Part shown: positions 1-8,298 of the stretch, one piece after another
How positions within the stretch are numbered: the stretch's first letter is position 1
Layout: each line of letters starts with the position of its first letter
NCBI GenBank assembly: GCA_964418595.1
Contig: CAYQMF010000005.1
Location: forward strand, 48,702-112,701
Reading direction: 5' to 3'
DNA length: 64,000 bases
DNA from: CAYQMF01 sp964418595
Lineage (GTDB): Bacteria > Planctomycetota > UBA1135 > UBA2386
Notes under the pieces: generated by a model
Seen by the model: only the letters and a program-made list of their open reading frames with translations
Database searches by the model: none
Told to the model about the DNA's origin: nothing
Made by a program: the position numbers and the translations under genes

Positions 1-39
1 GGCCTCAGTTCGCGGGCCTCCCCTGCCGATGAACTCTCC

Positions 40-639
40 ATGGCGACGCAAGGGACCCCGTGGGGCGTCAATCGCTCCGTCTTCGATCGGCGCGAGCTGA
101 CCCCGTTCACGTGGCTCACCGCGCATGCGGAGCCGACCCTGCCCCTGACCCTCGAAGCCCGCCGCGGCCTCATCCGCCTGCGGCGCATCGTCGAAGAGCA
201 CGTCCCGGTGCTCGTGCGCGGCCTGGTCCACCTCACTTCTCGACCTCGCTCCAACTCCGAGCGCCTCGGCGCCGCCGCCAGCGTCATCAACCGCAAGCGT
301 CGCGCAGCCACCGAATGGATCCGCGCCGTCCTCGCCGGCGCCATCGACCTCGCCACCCTGCACACCGTCGGCGAGCAGTGGCTGCCGACCCTCGCCGGCG
401 CCGGCCACGACTACGCCGGCCGCGCCACCCAGACCCGCGCCTGCATCGAGTACCTCCGCGGCGCCATGACCGCGCTCGTCTTCACCCGCGCCGAGGACAA
501 CCTCGTCCCCGAGGCCCGCTGCCTCTACGCGATCGAGTCCGTCTTGACCCGCCACCTCGCGGCCACGGAGCGGGCCGCCGCGCGCCTGGAGCCCATGGTC
601 GCGCAGCGCACATCGCTCGATCCAAAACTGCCGGTGTGA
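40..639 (+). CDS. Hypothetical protein, 199 aa
   Basis: I do not recognise this protein. It starts at the ATG at 40 and ends just upstream of tRNA-Arg. The sequence is mostly helical in character, rich in Arg and Ala, with no signal peptide and no obvious membrane segment, so a cytoplasmic location is likely. The middle (about residues 100-180) has a regular helix-loop-helix pattern (WLPTLAGAGHDYAGR, then YLRGAMTALVF) that loosely recalls helical sensor bundles such as the globin-like sensor fold. This resemblance is weak, and I can identify no heme or metal ligand. Third codon positions are strongly G/C, as in neighbouring genes, which supports real coding. The gene stands alone on the plus strand and no regulatory site is evident. 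Confidence 0.6.
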   Translation: MATQGTPWGVNRSVFDRRELTPFTWLTAHAEPTLPLTLEARRGLIRLRRIVEEHVPVLVRGLVHLTSRPRSNSERLGAAASVINRKRRAATEWIRAVLAGAIDLATLHTVGEQWLPTLAGAGHDYAGRATQTRACIEYLRGAMTALVFTRAEDNLVPEARCLYAIESVLTRHLAATERAAARLEPMVAQRTSLDPKLPV

Positions 640-682
640 GCCTTGCACCTGGGGAGGGGTGTCCCTACTGTCCCCCGCCCGC

Positions 683-759
683 GATCCGGTAGCTCAATTG
701 GATAGAGCATCTGACTACGGATCAGAAGGTTGCAGGTTCAAGTCCTGCCCGGATCGCCA
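683..759 (+). tRNA. tRNA-Arg (anticodon ACG)
   Basis: A full cloverleaf can be drawn by hand. The acceptor stem is GATCCGG (683-689) with CCGGATC (749-755). The D arm has GCTC/GAGC. The anticodon stem TCTGA/TCAGA carries loop CTACGGA, giving anticodon ACG. The variable loop is AGGTT and the T arm is GCAGG-TTCAAGT-CCTGC. The discriminator is G and CCA is encoded (757-759). An ACG anticodon reads CGU, CGC and CGA after A34-to-inosine editing, so the host should have TadA. Confidence 0.97.
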
Positions 760-761
760 CA

Positions 762-780
762 CGCCGCGCGAAGCGCGGCG
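762..780 (+). terminator. GC-rich hairpin just downstream of tRNA-Arg
   Basis: A perfect 8-bp stem, CGCCGCGC / GCGCGGCG, with a GAA loop begins two bases after the encoded CCA. There is no U-tract after it, so it may be a processing or stabilising hairpin, or a U-less terminator, rather than a classical intrinsic terminator. Confidence 0.5.
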
Positions 781-875
781 GGGGTCGATCGGGGCAGGCA
801 AGTCCGGCGCGGATCGAGTTCGCGGCGCGGGGTGCGCGGGAGACGTGGGGGGCTCGGGTCGGAGGCCTTCGGGCG

Positions 876-1955
876 CTACCGGTAGTCGAACTGCACGACC
901 GCCATCGTCGCGGTGTCGACGGTGCCGGCCAGAGGGAGCATCGACGCGGAGGCGGGCTTGGAGATCACCACTGCCCCATCGAGCGACGACGCGTCCGCCC
1001 CGAGTTGCAGCGTGAGGGCATTCGTGGTCGTGAGCCGAGTGCCAGCGAGCACGGCCCATTGGGTGTGGAGCGTCGCGCCGAGCAGGCCGCTCAACGTGGG
1101 CAGCGTGACCTCGATGCTGGCACCCCCAGCGATCGTTCCCGGGATCTGGCGGCCTACCATCGCGGCGATCGAGGTGTCAGGCACGACGTAGACGAAGCAC
1201 CCAGGCGCGCCGAGGAACGACAGATCGACCCCGGGGGAAAGGACCTGGGACGAAAGGAAGAGGAAAGCGGGGTTGCCTGGCTGGCCGAGCGCAGTGAACC
1301 GTGGGGTCGAGCCAACCCGCAGCATGCGCGCTTCCACGCCAGCGGAGCGGGATGCGATCGCTGCGACCGGTCCGCATCCCTGCCCGATCGTCGTGACGAC
1401 ACCGGTGCCCAGATCCCGTTCACCGTCGACAGGCCACCAGGGACTCGACAGGGTCGCGCGCGGCACTCCGTCGAGTTGCACGCAAAGAGCGCCACCCAGG
1501 TAGCGGAACGGCGCGGCGAACGGGACCGTCACCGCATCGGGCGTAGACCACGTGGCAGCGTGCCTGTGCGCGAGTGGCAGCGAGTGCGGCAGGCTGACGA
1601 GGCCTTGGAACACGGTAGTCGCAGGGACGCGGTGATTGTCAGCGAACACCGGCGAAGGCGATCGCACGTCGAGCAGGTTGGAGGCGGAGACCGTGAGCGT
1701 GAGATCGAGTTGGCCCGCCTTCTGTTCGACGGGAGTGCCGTCGCGGCGCATGCGCAGCGCAAGCAGGTCGCGATTCACGAGCCCCGTGAGATGCGTGGCA
1801 CCGAAGAGGAACTGCTCACGCAGGGGCTGCTCGAACCCGGCGCCGGCGAGCAGGCCAGTGCCATCGCGCCCGATCGCGCCGGCTGGAATGGTGATCACCT
1901 GCTGTCCGGTGGCGCAGGCGGCGAGTGCCAATGCGATCAGGAAGGGAGCGTGCAT
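876..1955 (-). CDS. Secreted protein of unknown function, 359 aa
   Basis: The ATG at 1955 is followed by a clear signal peptide (hydrophobic core FLIALALAACA, likely cleaved near residue 17-19), so the protein is exported. In-frame sequence further upstream is shadow of the preceding gene. The mature part is rich in beta-forming residues, Gly and Thr, with a C-terminal stretch ending in TMAVVQFDYR. This style is common in large families of planctomycete exported proteins with no assigned activity. No catalytic motif is visible. It is the last gene of an operon: its start lies only 7 bases after the stop of the 88-aa gene, which itself overlaps the 157-aa gene. The context suggests an envelope or extracellular role, but the function is unknown. 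Confidence 0.8.
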   Translation of the reverse strand: MHAPFLIALALAACATGQQVITIPAGAIGRDGTGLLAGAGFEQPLREQFLFGATHLTGLVNRDLLALRMRRDGTPVEQKAGQLDLTLTVSASNLLDVRSPSPVFADNHRVPATTVFQGLVSLPHSLPLAHRHAATWSTPDAVTVPFAAPFRYLGGALCVQLDGVPRATLSSPWWPVDGERDLGTGVVTTIGQGCGPVAAIASRSAGVEARMLRVGSTPRFTALGQPGNPAFLFLSSQVLSPGVDLSFLGAPGCFVYVVPDTSIAAMVGRQIPGTIAGGASIEVTLPTLSGLLGATLHTQWAVLAGTRLTTTNALTLQLGADASSLDGAVVISKPASASMLPLAGTVDTATMAVVQFDYR

Positions 1956-1962
1956 GGGTGAC

Positions 1963-2229
1963 TCAGGGTTGAGGGTTGGTCGAGGCGATCTGGAACGTTC
2001 CCCCGGTCGGAGGGTCGAGCGTGTCGGTGACGGTGAAGAAGTCGCCTCCCGATCCTGGGGCGAGCATCTCCACCTGCCCCTGCGCATCCGGCGTGATCTC
2101 GGTGACGGTGCCCGACGGGTCGCGACTCAGATACCACGGTCCCGGCCCGCGAAGCGTGATGGTCACGGTTCGACCCTCGAGCGGCGGGTTCGGCTGGACG
2201 CTCACTCCGCGCTCGGACACGAGAGTCAT
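1963..2229 (-). CDS. Small beta-rich protein, 88 aa, in a three-gene operon
   Basis: The ATG at 2229 overlaps the TGA of the upstream gene (ATGA), which sets the start and implies translational coupling. The 88 residues have no signal peptide. Alternating polar and hydrophobic strands with conserved-looking Gly, Pro and Asp turns (for example NPPLEGRTVTITLRGPG) suggest a single immunoglobulin-like or other small beta-sandwich domain. The N-terminus lacks a membrane segment, so the protein may act with the membrane-anchored 157-aa protein encoded just upstream. No family is recognised. Confidence 0.7.
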   Translation of the reverse strand: MTLVSERGVSVQPNPPLEGRTVTITLRGPGPWYLSRDPSGTVTEITPDAQGQVEMLAPGSGGDFFTVTDTLDPPTGGTFQIASTNPQP

Positions 2230-2699
2230 CGGGCGACGGTTCTCAGTTCGGCGATGGAAGGTTCGACGAACGACGGGACGGGTCCGGCGTTCGCCGTCCG
2301 CATGAGCCGTTCGGCAAGCATGCGGTCCTGCGTGAGGACCGCGACCCGCGCGATCCTCTGAAAACCGAACCAGAGAACAGGGTCGGTGCGAAACGCGTCC
2401 AGGCCAATCAGGAAGAAGGGGCGAGCGGCGACCAGGTCTTCGTCGGAGGCGACCGCGAGGCGTCGAAGCTGGGCCAGCTTGTCGCGGAGCACCGGGTCGA
2501 CCACGTCCCGCTCCGGGTTTGTCGCGTGCACACGACTTGATCGGCCCGCAAGGAAAGCGCCCGCACCCACCGCCACCGACCCGAAGCAGAAGCCGAGGAA
2601 CATTCGCCGCTGTCGCTGGGCGACGCCCTCGTACTTCAACCCCTTGCGCGCCAACTCGCGCAAGGCTTCCAACTGGCCGGGGAACATGCCTGACTTCAT
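2226..2699 (-). CDS. Single-pass membrane protein, 157 aa, first gene of operon
   Basis: The ATG at 2699 is preceded at 5 bases by a perfect GGAGG, which selects it over the in-frame start further out. A short cytoplasmic N-terminus (about residues 1-32, basic, helical) precedes one hydrophobic segment (about 33-51, MFLGFCFGSVAVGAGAFLAG). A helical domain of about 100 residues follows, with regular Leu/Ala spacing (LRDKLAQLRRLAVASDEDLV). By the positive-inside rule the C-terminal domain should lie outside the cytoplasm. The repeated helical pairs could be TPR-like, but no clear TPR consensus is present. Function unknown. It heads the operon that also encodes the 88-aa protein and the secreted 359-aa protein. 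Confidence 0.75.
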   Translation of the reverse strand: MKSGMFPGQLEALRELARKGLKYEGVAQRQRRMFLGFCFGSVAVGAGAFLAGRSSRVHATNPERDVVDPVLRDKLAQLRRLAVASDEDLVAARPFFLIGLDAFRTDPVLWFGFQRIARVAVLTQDRMLAERLMRTANAGPVPSFVEPSIAELRTVAR

Positions 2700-2828
2700 G
2701 GGGACCTCCGGGGGACCCGGACAGCCTCGGGAGGTCGAGGTCATCGGTCAAGGGCGCCGACGCACCCGATGCAGCGAGACCTCAGGCCCGCGCGTTGCCG
2801 GGGACGCCGCCCTCCTCCTCCGCCTCCC

Positions 2829-3521
2829 CTACACCAGCCCCGCAAACCCCGGCGTGGCCTTGAAGCGCTTCAGGTCCGTGCCCGTCAGCAGCCGTTTGGT
2901 CTCGTCGAGCGTGAGGATCTCCCATACCGAACCGAAGCCCGGCAACGTCTTGCCGGGGATCAGGCGCAGGACGATGGTCGCCTTGCCGACACCGGCATAG
3001 CGGAGGCCGGGCACCGACTCGGTGAGCGTGCCGACCATGCGCGTCTTGTGCGAGATCGGGCCCGTGGCGCTCGCGTAGGTGGTCGAGAGGCAGGCGTCGT
3101 AGAACTTGCCGCCGCTCTCGAGGAAGAAGTGCGACGAGAAGTGGCAGCCGAGGTTGAAGGTCGTGCTGCCGCGGTTGCCGAGGTTGCCCTTCACCTTGGG
3201 GTCGAAGCACTTCAGGTCGGGCTTGGTGATGAAGTACTCGTTGATGTCGGCGTTCTTGGCGTCGGTGCAGCCGATGTCCTCGCGGAACATCTTCTTCAGC
3301 GCCTCGCGGATCGTGCCGCAGGCGAGGGCCTTGCGCCCCGTGCCGCTGAGCGCACTGTCGGCGGTCTGCCCACCCGGCTGCGCGGCGTAGTCCCAGTTGG
3401 CGGAAGCGTACGCGACGAAGTTCTCGAACAGCTTGTCGGCCAGCGTGCGCGCGACGGCGCCCTCGGCCTTGAGCTTGGGGATGTCGTGCTTGAGGGTGAG
3501 GATTTCGGAGCGTGCGGTCAT
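2829..3521 (-). CDS. Hypothetical cytoplasmic protein, 230 aa
   Basis: I do not recognise this protein. The ATG at 3521 gives 230 residues with no signal peptide or membrane segment. The N-terminal 60 residues are helical (LKHDIPKLKAEGAVARTLAD). The middle region has several Cys and His residues close together (CGTIREALKK, IGCTDAKNAD, LKCFDPKVKG, LGCHFSSHFF, YDACLS), which could be a metal site or a catalytic centre, but the spacing matches no motif I know. The C-terminal part (KATIVLRLIPGKTLPGFG) looks beta-rich. The gene stands alone, separated by about 130 bases from the operon that follows it in transcription. The clustered Cys/His residues make it a reasonable candidate for a zinc-binding or effector-like protein, but that is a guess. 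Confidence 0.7.
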   Translation of the reverse strand: MTARSEILTLKHDIPKLKAEGAVARTLADKLFENFVAYASANWDYAAQPGGQTADSALSGTGRKALACGTIREALKKMFREDIGCTDAKNADINEYFITKPDLKCFDPKVKGNLGNRGSTTFNLGCHFSSHFFLESGGKFYDACLSTTYASATGPISHKTRMVGTLTESVPGLRYAGVGKATIVLRLIPGKTLPGFGSVWEILTLDETKRLLTGTDLKRFKATPGFAGLV

Positions 3522-3641
3522 GGGGGTGGGGGGTGTGCGGGCGAGTGTAGGGGCTCGCGCGGGGCGGACCCACTGCCTGATCGAGGCATGAGCGCCCGGG
3601 TCTCGCGGCACATGACGGATCGCCGCGGTGGCGCCCGGCGA

Positions 3642-3917
3642 TCAGTTCATCGTCAGCCGCAGGACCGGCGCGCGCGTCATGTCGACGAACCCGCTGTCCG
3701 GGTACGGAAACACATGCCGCGACTCGACCACCGCCGCATCGAGGTTGGGGACGCGCGGTCCGATCGTGAGCGCCATCCCCTGGGTCGCGCTCAGGTGCGC
3801 CGCGTTCGTGAAGGGCGGCCGCAGCTCCAGGTTGCCGGCTTGCACGAAGAACCTGCCGCTGAGCAGCGAGCCGTCGCCGGGGATCTCGGTGCCGCTACTT
3901 CGGAACTCCGGTGCAGG
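3642..3917 (-). pseudogene. Open frame without a start, possibly the frameshifted 3' end of the lipoprotein gene
   Basis: Directly after the stop of the 227-aa lipoprotein, a different minus-strand frame stays open from a TGA at 3918-3920 down to the stop at 3642. It reads like real protein (GTEIPGDGSLLSGRFFVQAG and PDSGFVDMTRAPVLRLTMN), with host-like codon use. The only candidate start is a GTG at 3845, which would discard the first part of this coding-like stretch. The simplest reading is that a one- or two-base indel near 3895-3920 separated it from the lipoprotein gene. It could instead be a decayed fragment of an unrelated gene. Confidence 0.35.
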
Positions 3918-4578
3918 TCACCGCGCTACCGTCGAACTGCAGGCGGAACAGTGTCGCGCCGTGGGCGAGAGTGACGCGCCCGGGGGTGCGCCTGGGTCCG
4001 AAGAGATCGACGAGCGGGATCACCGCTTCGTCCTTCGCATCCAACTGCAGCTCGAAGACCTTGTGATCCGTGACGACGCGGACGACTTCGCGACGGTCCT
4101 TGATAGGCTCCTCGATCTCCCTGGAGCCAACTTCGCGGCGATCCGTGGTCGCATCCCATGGTTCTTGGTCATGGGATGTCGCCACTTGTGTGATGCCGGG
4201 AACGAGGACGGCGAGGAGGAAGCCGAGCGGGCCGAGTACAACATCGTTGTCCGGATCGAACATGGCGTTGGCCCCAACGATGACCTCCGCGACGGGGAGG
4301 ATGGGGGTCAGATCAAGAACGACCACATCGGACGGCTTGTCGATTCTCCCGCGTCGACGCGTGACGGTCTCGACGGCGTAGGTCGTCAGTTGCGTTCGCC
4401 TGGTATGACGCACCACGAGTTGGACATCGTCCTGCCGGAGCTCAGCCGCCACGCGCACCCACTCCCCCAGTGGCGTACGCTCGACCTCCTCCTTCGTCGA
4501 TCGCTGGACACGGAGCGCGACCGAACACGAAGGCGCCGACAAGGCGAGCAGTACCAATGCCAAGCGCGTCATCTTCAT
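3895..4578 (-). CDS. Lipoprotein of unknown function, 227 aa, coupled to caspase-like gene
   Basis: The ATG at 4578 overlaps the TGA of the caspase-like gene (ATGA), so the two are probably translated together. The N-terminus is a signal peptide ending in a lipobox-like SAPSC (Cys18), which suggests membrane anchoring, although the position before the Ser is Pro rather than the usual Ala/Ser/Thr. The rest is beta-rich and charged, with one hydrophobic stretch near residue 115 (LGPLGFLLAVLVPG) that could be a membrane segment or a buried strand. No family is recognised. Coupling to a caspase-like lipoprotein suggests a partner, substrate or inhibitor, but this is inferred from context only. 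The 3' end may be truncated by a frameshift (see the open frame at 3642-3917). Confidence 0.75.
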   Translation of the reverse strand: MKMTRLALVLLALSAPSCSVALRVQRSTKEEVERTPLGEWVRVAAELRQDDVQLVVRHTRRTQLTTYAVETVTRRRGRIDKPSDVVVLDLTPILPVAEVIVGANAMFDPDNDVVLGPLGFLLAVLVPGITQVATSHDQEPWDATTDRREVGSREIEEPIKDRREVVRVVTDHKVFELQLDAKDEAVIPLVDLFGPRRTPGRVTLAHGATLFRLQFDGSAVTCTGVPK

Positions 4579-6671
4579 CCCTTCGCCCTCGCTCGTGCGA
4601 CCATCTTCGTGATCACCCGTTGCAGCGACTCGACCGCCCGCTCACTGAACTGGCCGGCGCGGTTGTACGCCTGCGCTGCCTGCTCCAGGTCCCCATTGCT
4701 CTCGTGTTCCTGGGCTGCGTTCATGTGCCGGTCGTAGAGCTGCGCGCCGACGATCTCGAGGCGTTCCAGAATAGACGCCCGGTAGTGCACGTTGGCGGCA
4801 TCGAGGGCACGATGGTACTCCGACCAAGCCAGGTCGAAGTCACCGCGGACGTAGGCCTCGTGGGCGCGGCCGATGGCCTGCCGGTTCGCGAGCGGGATCC
4901 GCTCGCGCACGATTTCCTGTCGGAGTGCGTCGATGCGGGCTCGATCGTCGATTCGTTCCTCATGCTGAGAAAGCCAGGCCAACGCGTCGTCGGCCACGAC
5001 CCAGGTACCGTCGTCGATGCCGGCGCGCAGACCTTCGCGGAGGCACTGCTCGACCCACCGGTTGTCGATCCATCGGCTCCAGGCGTCCAGCGCGATCGAT
5101 GCCGGCAGAGTTGTGATCGTGGCGCGCGCGAGCGCCAGGTGGCCGGCCTGCACGTTGCGGACGACCCGCTCCCAGTCCTTGCGATCGATCTCACGCGTGA
5201 ACGTCGGTGCCACGGACGGCGCGTCGGCCACCGCGTGCCCAAGGCCGGGCACGTCGCTGATGTCGACCACGATCTCGGCGCTGGACATCTGTTGCACGAG
5301 GCCGGTCGCGCGCGACGGCAGCGGTACGGTGCGCGCCACGCGTTCATCGACGAGGACCTCGAGCTCTCCCTGCAGGCGCGGCACGCGAAGCTCGAAGACT
5401 CCGTTGGCACGGGTGGTGGTCGACATGACATGGTAGTCGTCGCGCCGGGGGCCATCCTGGCGAACACGCAACTGCACCGTGGCGGCCGGTTCGACGCGCC
5501 CGCGGACGAGGACTGCAGCCGGGAGCAGGGCCAGGGTCATGGTGCCACCGCTACTCGCCTCCGAAAGTACGACCGTCTCGGTTCGAGCCATGTAGCCTTC
5601 ACAACTCGCCGTCAGCACGTGTTGGGTCGGCGAGGCCGAGGTGCGGACGATCCCATCCGCTGTGGAGACGGTTCTATCGTCGATGCGGAGGGTGACTTGT
5701 TCGAGCAGGGCCTCGGTGAAGCCATCGACGACACGCACGGCAAAGGTCACCCGCTTGGGGATGACGAGGAAGGGCGGACGGCTCTGGGCCTTTGGCGGCA
5801 GAAGCTCTGGCTCCTGCTTGCCGTCGGTGCGGCGCAGAGTCCCCTCCCGGGCCGTCCGAAGGACCTCCGCCAAGTCGGTGCGGCCCCCAGTCTGGGCCAT
5901 GGCTGCGATCGTGTCGACGAGCGAAGACGTGAACGGGAACGCTTCCCCCGGCGCTCCGACGGCCGCGAAACGACCCCCTTGCGCTCCGTACACCTCCCAA
6001 ACGTCCGAGGCCAGGAGCTTCGCGCGCGGCGGTGGGGAGGCTGTGTTCGCTCGGCACGCGTCGACGATCAGGGTCGCCGATGTGCCCGGGGCCTGTACCC
6101 TGCCGAGCCAGGCCACGAGTTCATCTCGATCCAACGTGTTCTCGAAGCGGCCCTCGTTCCATTGGGTTGCGAACGTGAAGAGTTGCATGCGGCCGTCCTT
6201 GTCCACCCAGCCGTGCCCCACGTAGTAGACCAGCAACAGGTGGTCTTCGCCCGTCGTCGACCCGGGCTGCTGGATCGTCAACCTGACCACGTCGCGGTTG
6301 ACATCCCGGTCCGTGAGGGTGGTGATGTCTGACTTGGCGAATCCGCAATGCGCGCGCAGGCCATCGGCGAGTATCTCGCCGCTGCGACCTGCGTTCGGCA
6401 GGTTCCAGGACGCATCGCTAGCGTACCTATCGGCGACGATGATCACGGCCCGGCGCCCACTCGGTGTGGGGCGTTGCTCCCAACGGACGGGCGTTGGCTG
6501 AGGGACGGCGGTGAGGTCGTCACGGAGGATGGAACCGGGGTGGTCGTCAGTTGCGGCGCAGGCGGAAACCGCGGCGAGCAGGCACAGCGCCGACGCAGTG
6601 CACGCCGATCGGTGCGACGGGCTCACCCCGTCGATCCTGGATGCGAGGGCAGAGGGCGAGGTAGCGTTCAT
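4575..6671 (-). CDS. Caspase-like (C14 family) peptidase lipoprotein, 698 aa
   Basis: The N-terminus carries a signal sequence with lipobox VSAC (Cys38). A caspase/metacaspase-type domain lies at about residues 72-300: the first strand is RRAVIIVADRYA, the catalytic His is in YYVGHGW (His153) and the catalytic Cys in LIVDACRA (Cys206). The Asp before the Cys and the spacing of about 50 residues between His and Cys fit the family, in which a Cys-His dyad cleaves peptide bonds. Beta-sandwich regions follow (about 320-500), including a PEGA-like or carboxypeptidase-regulatory-like stretch. The C-terminal 200 residues are helical with TPR-like repeats (AHEAYVRGDFDLAWSEYHRAL). Export as a lipoprotein is unusual, because most bacterial caspase homologues are cytoplasmic. 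The gene is coupled to the 227-aa lipoprotein by ATGA. The activating signal and substrate are not evident. Confidence 0.85.
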   Translation of the reverse strand: MNATSPSALASRIDGVSPSHRSACTASALCLLAAVSACAATDDHPGSILRDDLTAVPQPTPVRWEQRPTPSGRRAVIIVADRYASDASWNLPNAGRSGEILADGLRAHCGFAKSDITTLTDRDVNRDVVRLTIQQPGSTTGEDHLLLVYYVGHGWVDKDGRMQLFTFATQWNEGRFENTLDRDELVAWLGRVQAPGTSATLIVDACRANTASPPPRAKLLASDVWEVYGAQGGRFAAVGAPGEAFPFTSSLVDTIAAMAQTGGRTDLAEVLRTAREGTLRRTDGKQEPELLPPKAQSRPPFLVIPKRVTFAVRVVDGFTEALLEQVTLRIDDRTVSTADGIVRTSASPTQHVLTASCEGYMARTETVVLSEASSGGTMTLALLPAAVLVRGRVEPAATVQLRVRQDGPRRDDYHVMSTTTRANGVFELRVPRLQGELEVLVDERVARTVPLPSRATGLVQQMSSAEIVVDISDVPGLGHAVADAPSVAPTFTREIDRKDWERVVRNVQAGHLALARATITTLPASIALDAWSRWIDNRWVEQCLREGLRAGIDDGTWVVADDALAWLSQHEERIDDRARIDALRQEIVRERIPLANRQAIGRAHEAYVRGDFDLAWSEYHRALDAANVHYRASILERLEIVGAQLYDRHMNAAQEHESNGDLEQAAQAYNRAGQFSERAVESLQRVITKMVARARAKG

Positions 6672-6896
6672 CGGTGCGCTCCGGATGGCCGTGCACCATA
6701 GCGCCGACCGAACTTGGTCAGGCTCACGGTTCTTGCTACTCCTTCCCTCGTCCAGGGGCGTTCCGGCTCTGCTCGACGCGGGCGATGCAGCTCGCGCGCG
6801 GCGCCTCGCGGACGAACACTTCGACGACGGCTTCCGCTTGTTCCAGACCTCGGACATCGAGGCCGGTGGCGTTCGCCCCCTCGCCTGACCCCCTCC

Positions 6897-7493
6897 CTAC
6901 CGCAACCACACCATCCGCATCGGCGACGGTCCCTCGCGCAACCTCTCCGGTCCCTCCAACACCACCCGCTCCAGCTCCACTTCCCAGATCCCCCACACCG
7001 GCACGCCACTGCCCGCCTCCGCGTAGTGCAGCGCCTCCGTCGCGAGCGCGCGATCACCATCGCTCGCGCGCATCACGAACCCGTAGTGCAGGAACCGCAG
7101 GAACTGGTTCTCGCGCTCGAAGCCGAAGCCCAGCCGCACGCCGTTGAAGTCACTCCGGTTCACCGACCACTCCGGCTGCACGGGCAGGATCCGCGCCGCG
7201 GCGACGCCTTGCACGTTCTCGACCGCGTTGCCGACGACGCGCATGTAGACGTCCGACTCGAAGATGTGGTCGGCGCTCTCGAGGCCGTTGATGCGGCGGG
7301 CGCCGGTGACGCGCCACCAGCCGGCGAGGTCGACGCCGAGGCGCGTGCCCTCCGGCGCGACGGGCATGCCGTCGGGGCCGCGGAAGTCGTCGAGCGCATA
7401 CTCCGCGGCGGAGCGCGACGACGTGACTTTGGGCACGCAGGCGCAGGCCAGGACGAGCAGTGCCGGGAACGCGACCGAGCGGAGGAGGCGCAT
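6897..7493 (-). CDS. Lipoprotein of unknown function, 198 aa
   Basis: The ATG at 7493 begins a signal peptide (MRLLRSVAFPALLVLACAC) with a lipobox at VLAC (Cys17), so the protein should be anchored in a membrane facing the periplasm. The mature protein is mixed alpha/beta with several Trp and Arg residues (DLAGWWRVTGARRINGL, SVNRSDFNGVRLGFGFE) and no catalytic motif that I recognise. It is probably monocistronic: about 225 bases separate it from the caspase-like gene downstream. Upstream on the same strand a TAGTCT (7513-7508) could be a -10 box very close to the start, giving a short leader. Confidence 0.75.
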   Translation of the reverse strand: MRLLRSVAFPALLVLACACVPKVTSSRSAAEYALDDFRGPDGMPVAPEGTRLGVDLAGWWRVTGARRINGLESADHIFESDVYMRVVGNAVENVQGVAAARILPVQPEWSVNRSDFNGVRLGFGFERENQFLRFLHYGFVMRASDGDRALATEALHYAEAGSGVPVWGIWEVELERVVLEGPERLREGPSPMRMVWLR

Positions 7494-7630
7494 GGAGGGA
7501 CTGCGGGAGACTAGCCGATCGGGCCCGGAGGGGAACCGCCTCGGGCAGGTTGCCCGCGGGCTCCACCCCGGCGCGAGGATTGGCCTACCGGCCGACGCTG
7601 CCGGGGGTTGGCCAGCGGATACTCCACCGC

Positions 7631-8275
7631 ATGCTCCTCCACACGCTCGTCACCTCCCTTCTTGCTGCCGCGCTGGCGCTGGCCGTCCCGTACCACCCGC
7701 ACGTCCCCAAGGCGCTGAAGCTGCAGGGCGCCAAGGGGACGGTCACCGTGACCTACTTCACGGTGCCCTTCAACGCCGACCACCTCAACGAGCTGAAGCC
7801 CGGCTTCGACTGGCACCTCGGCTATGCGACCCTCGAGACGCAGGTGGAGCTGACCTGCGGCGAAGGGAAGGTCGCGCCCGCGAAGTACAAGCTCAACGTC
7901 CGCCGCGGCGACGACGCCAACGCCTGGTCGGCAGTGCTCGTGCCCGCCGACCTCGCGCGCGCGCAGACCGCGGTGCGCGGCGCCCGCCGCCGCGGTGACG
8001 ACGCGGTGAAGCAGGCGCAGGCCCAGCTCGACGCGCTGGTCGCGACGCTGAAGGAGAAGGGCATCGCGCAGGAGACCGTGCTGCCGCTCACGACCTTCGA
8101 GGCCAAGACCGACGAGCACCTCACCCTCTACGCCATCCAACACGGCTACGAGGCGGTCACCCGCGGCAGCGAGGACCCCGCCGGCGGCATGCACTGCAGC
8201 CTGCGCTTCAGCTTCGGCGACCTGCACCGCGACCTCGACCTGCACGAAGTGTTCGCCGCGCCGGCGAAGCGCTGA
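7631..8275 (+). CDS. Secreted hypothetical protein, 214 aa
   Basis: The ATG at 7631 opens a signal peptide (MLLHTLVTSLLAAALALAVP), so the protein is exported. In-frame sequence upstream has no RBS-like context and codes for shadow of the divergent lipoprotein. The mature region combines beta-rich segments (TVTVTYFTVPF) with a central helical stretch rich in Gln and Ala (VKQAQAQLDALVATLKEKG) that could form a short coiled coil. Cys and His are sparse and no catalytic signature is visible. It is convergent with the TPR-membrane protein gene, with 23 bases between them. I recognise no family. Confidence 0.75.
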   Translation: MLLHTLVTSLLAAALALAVPYHPHVPKALKLQGAKGTVTVTYFTVPFNADHLNELKPGFDWHLGYATLETQVELTCGEGKVAPAKYKLNVRRGDDANAWSAVLVPADLARAQTAVRGARRRGDDAVKQAQAQLDALVATLKEKGIAQETVLPLTTFEAKTDEHLTLYAIQHGYEAVTRGSEDPAGGMHCSLRFSFGDLHRDLDLHEVFAAPAKR

Positions 8276-8298
8276 GCGCTGTCCCCCGGCCCGGCGGC

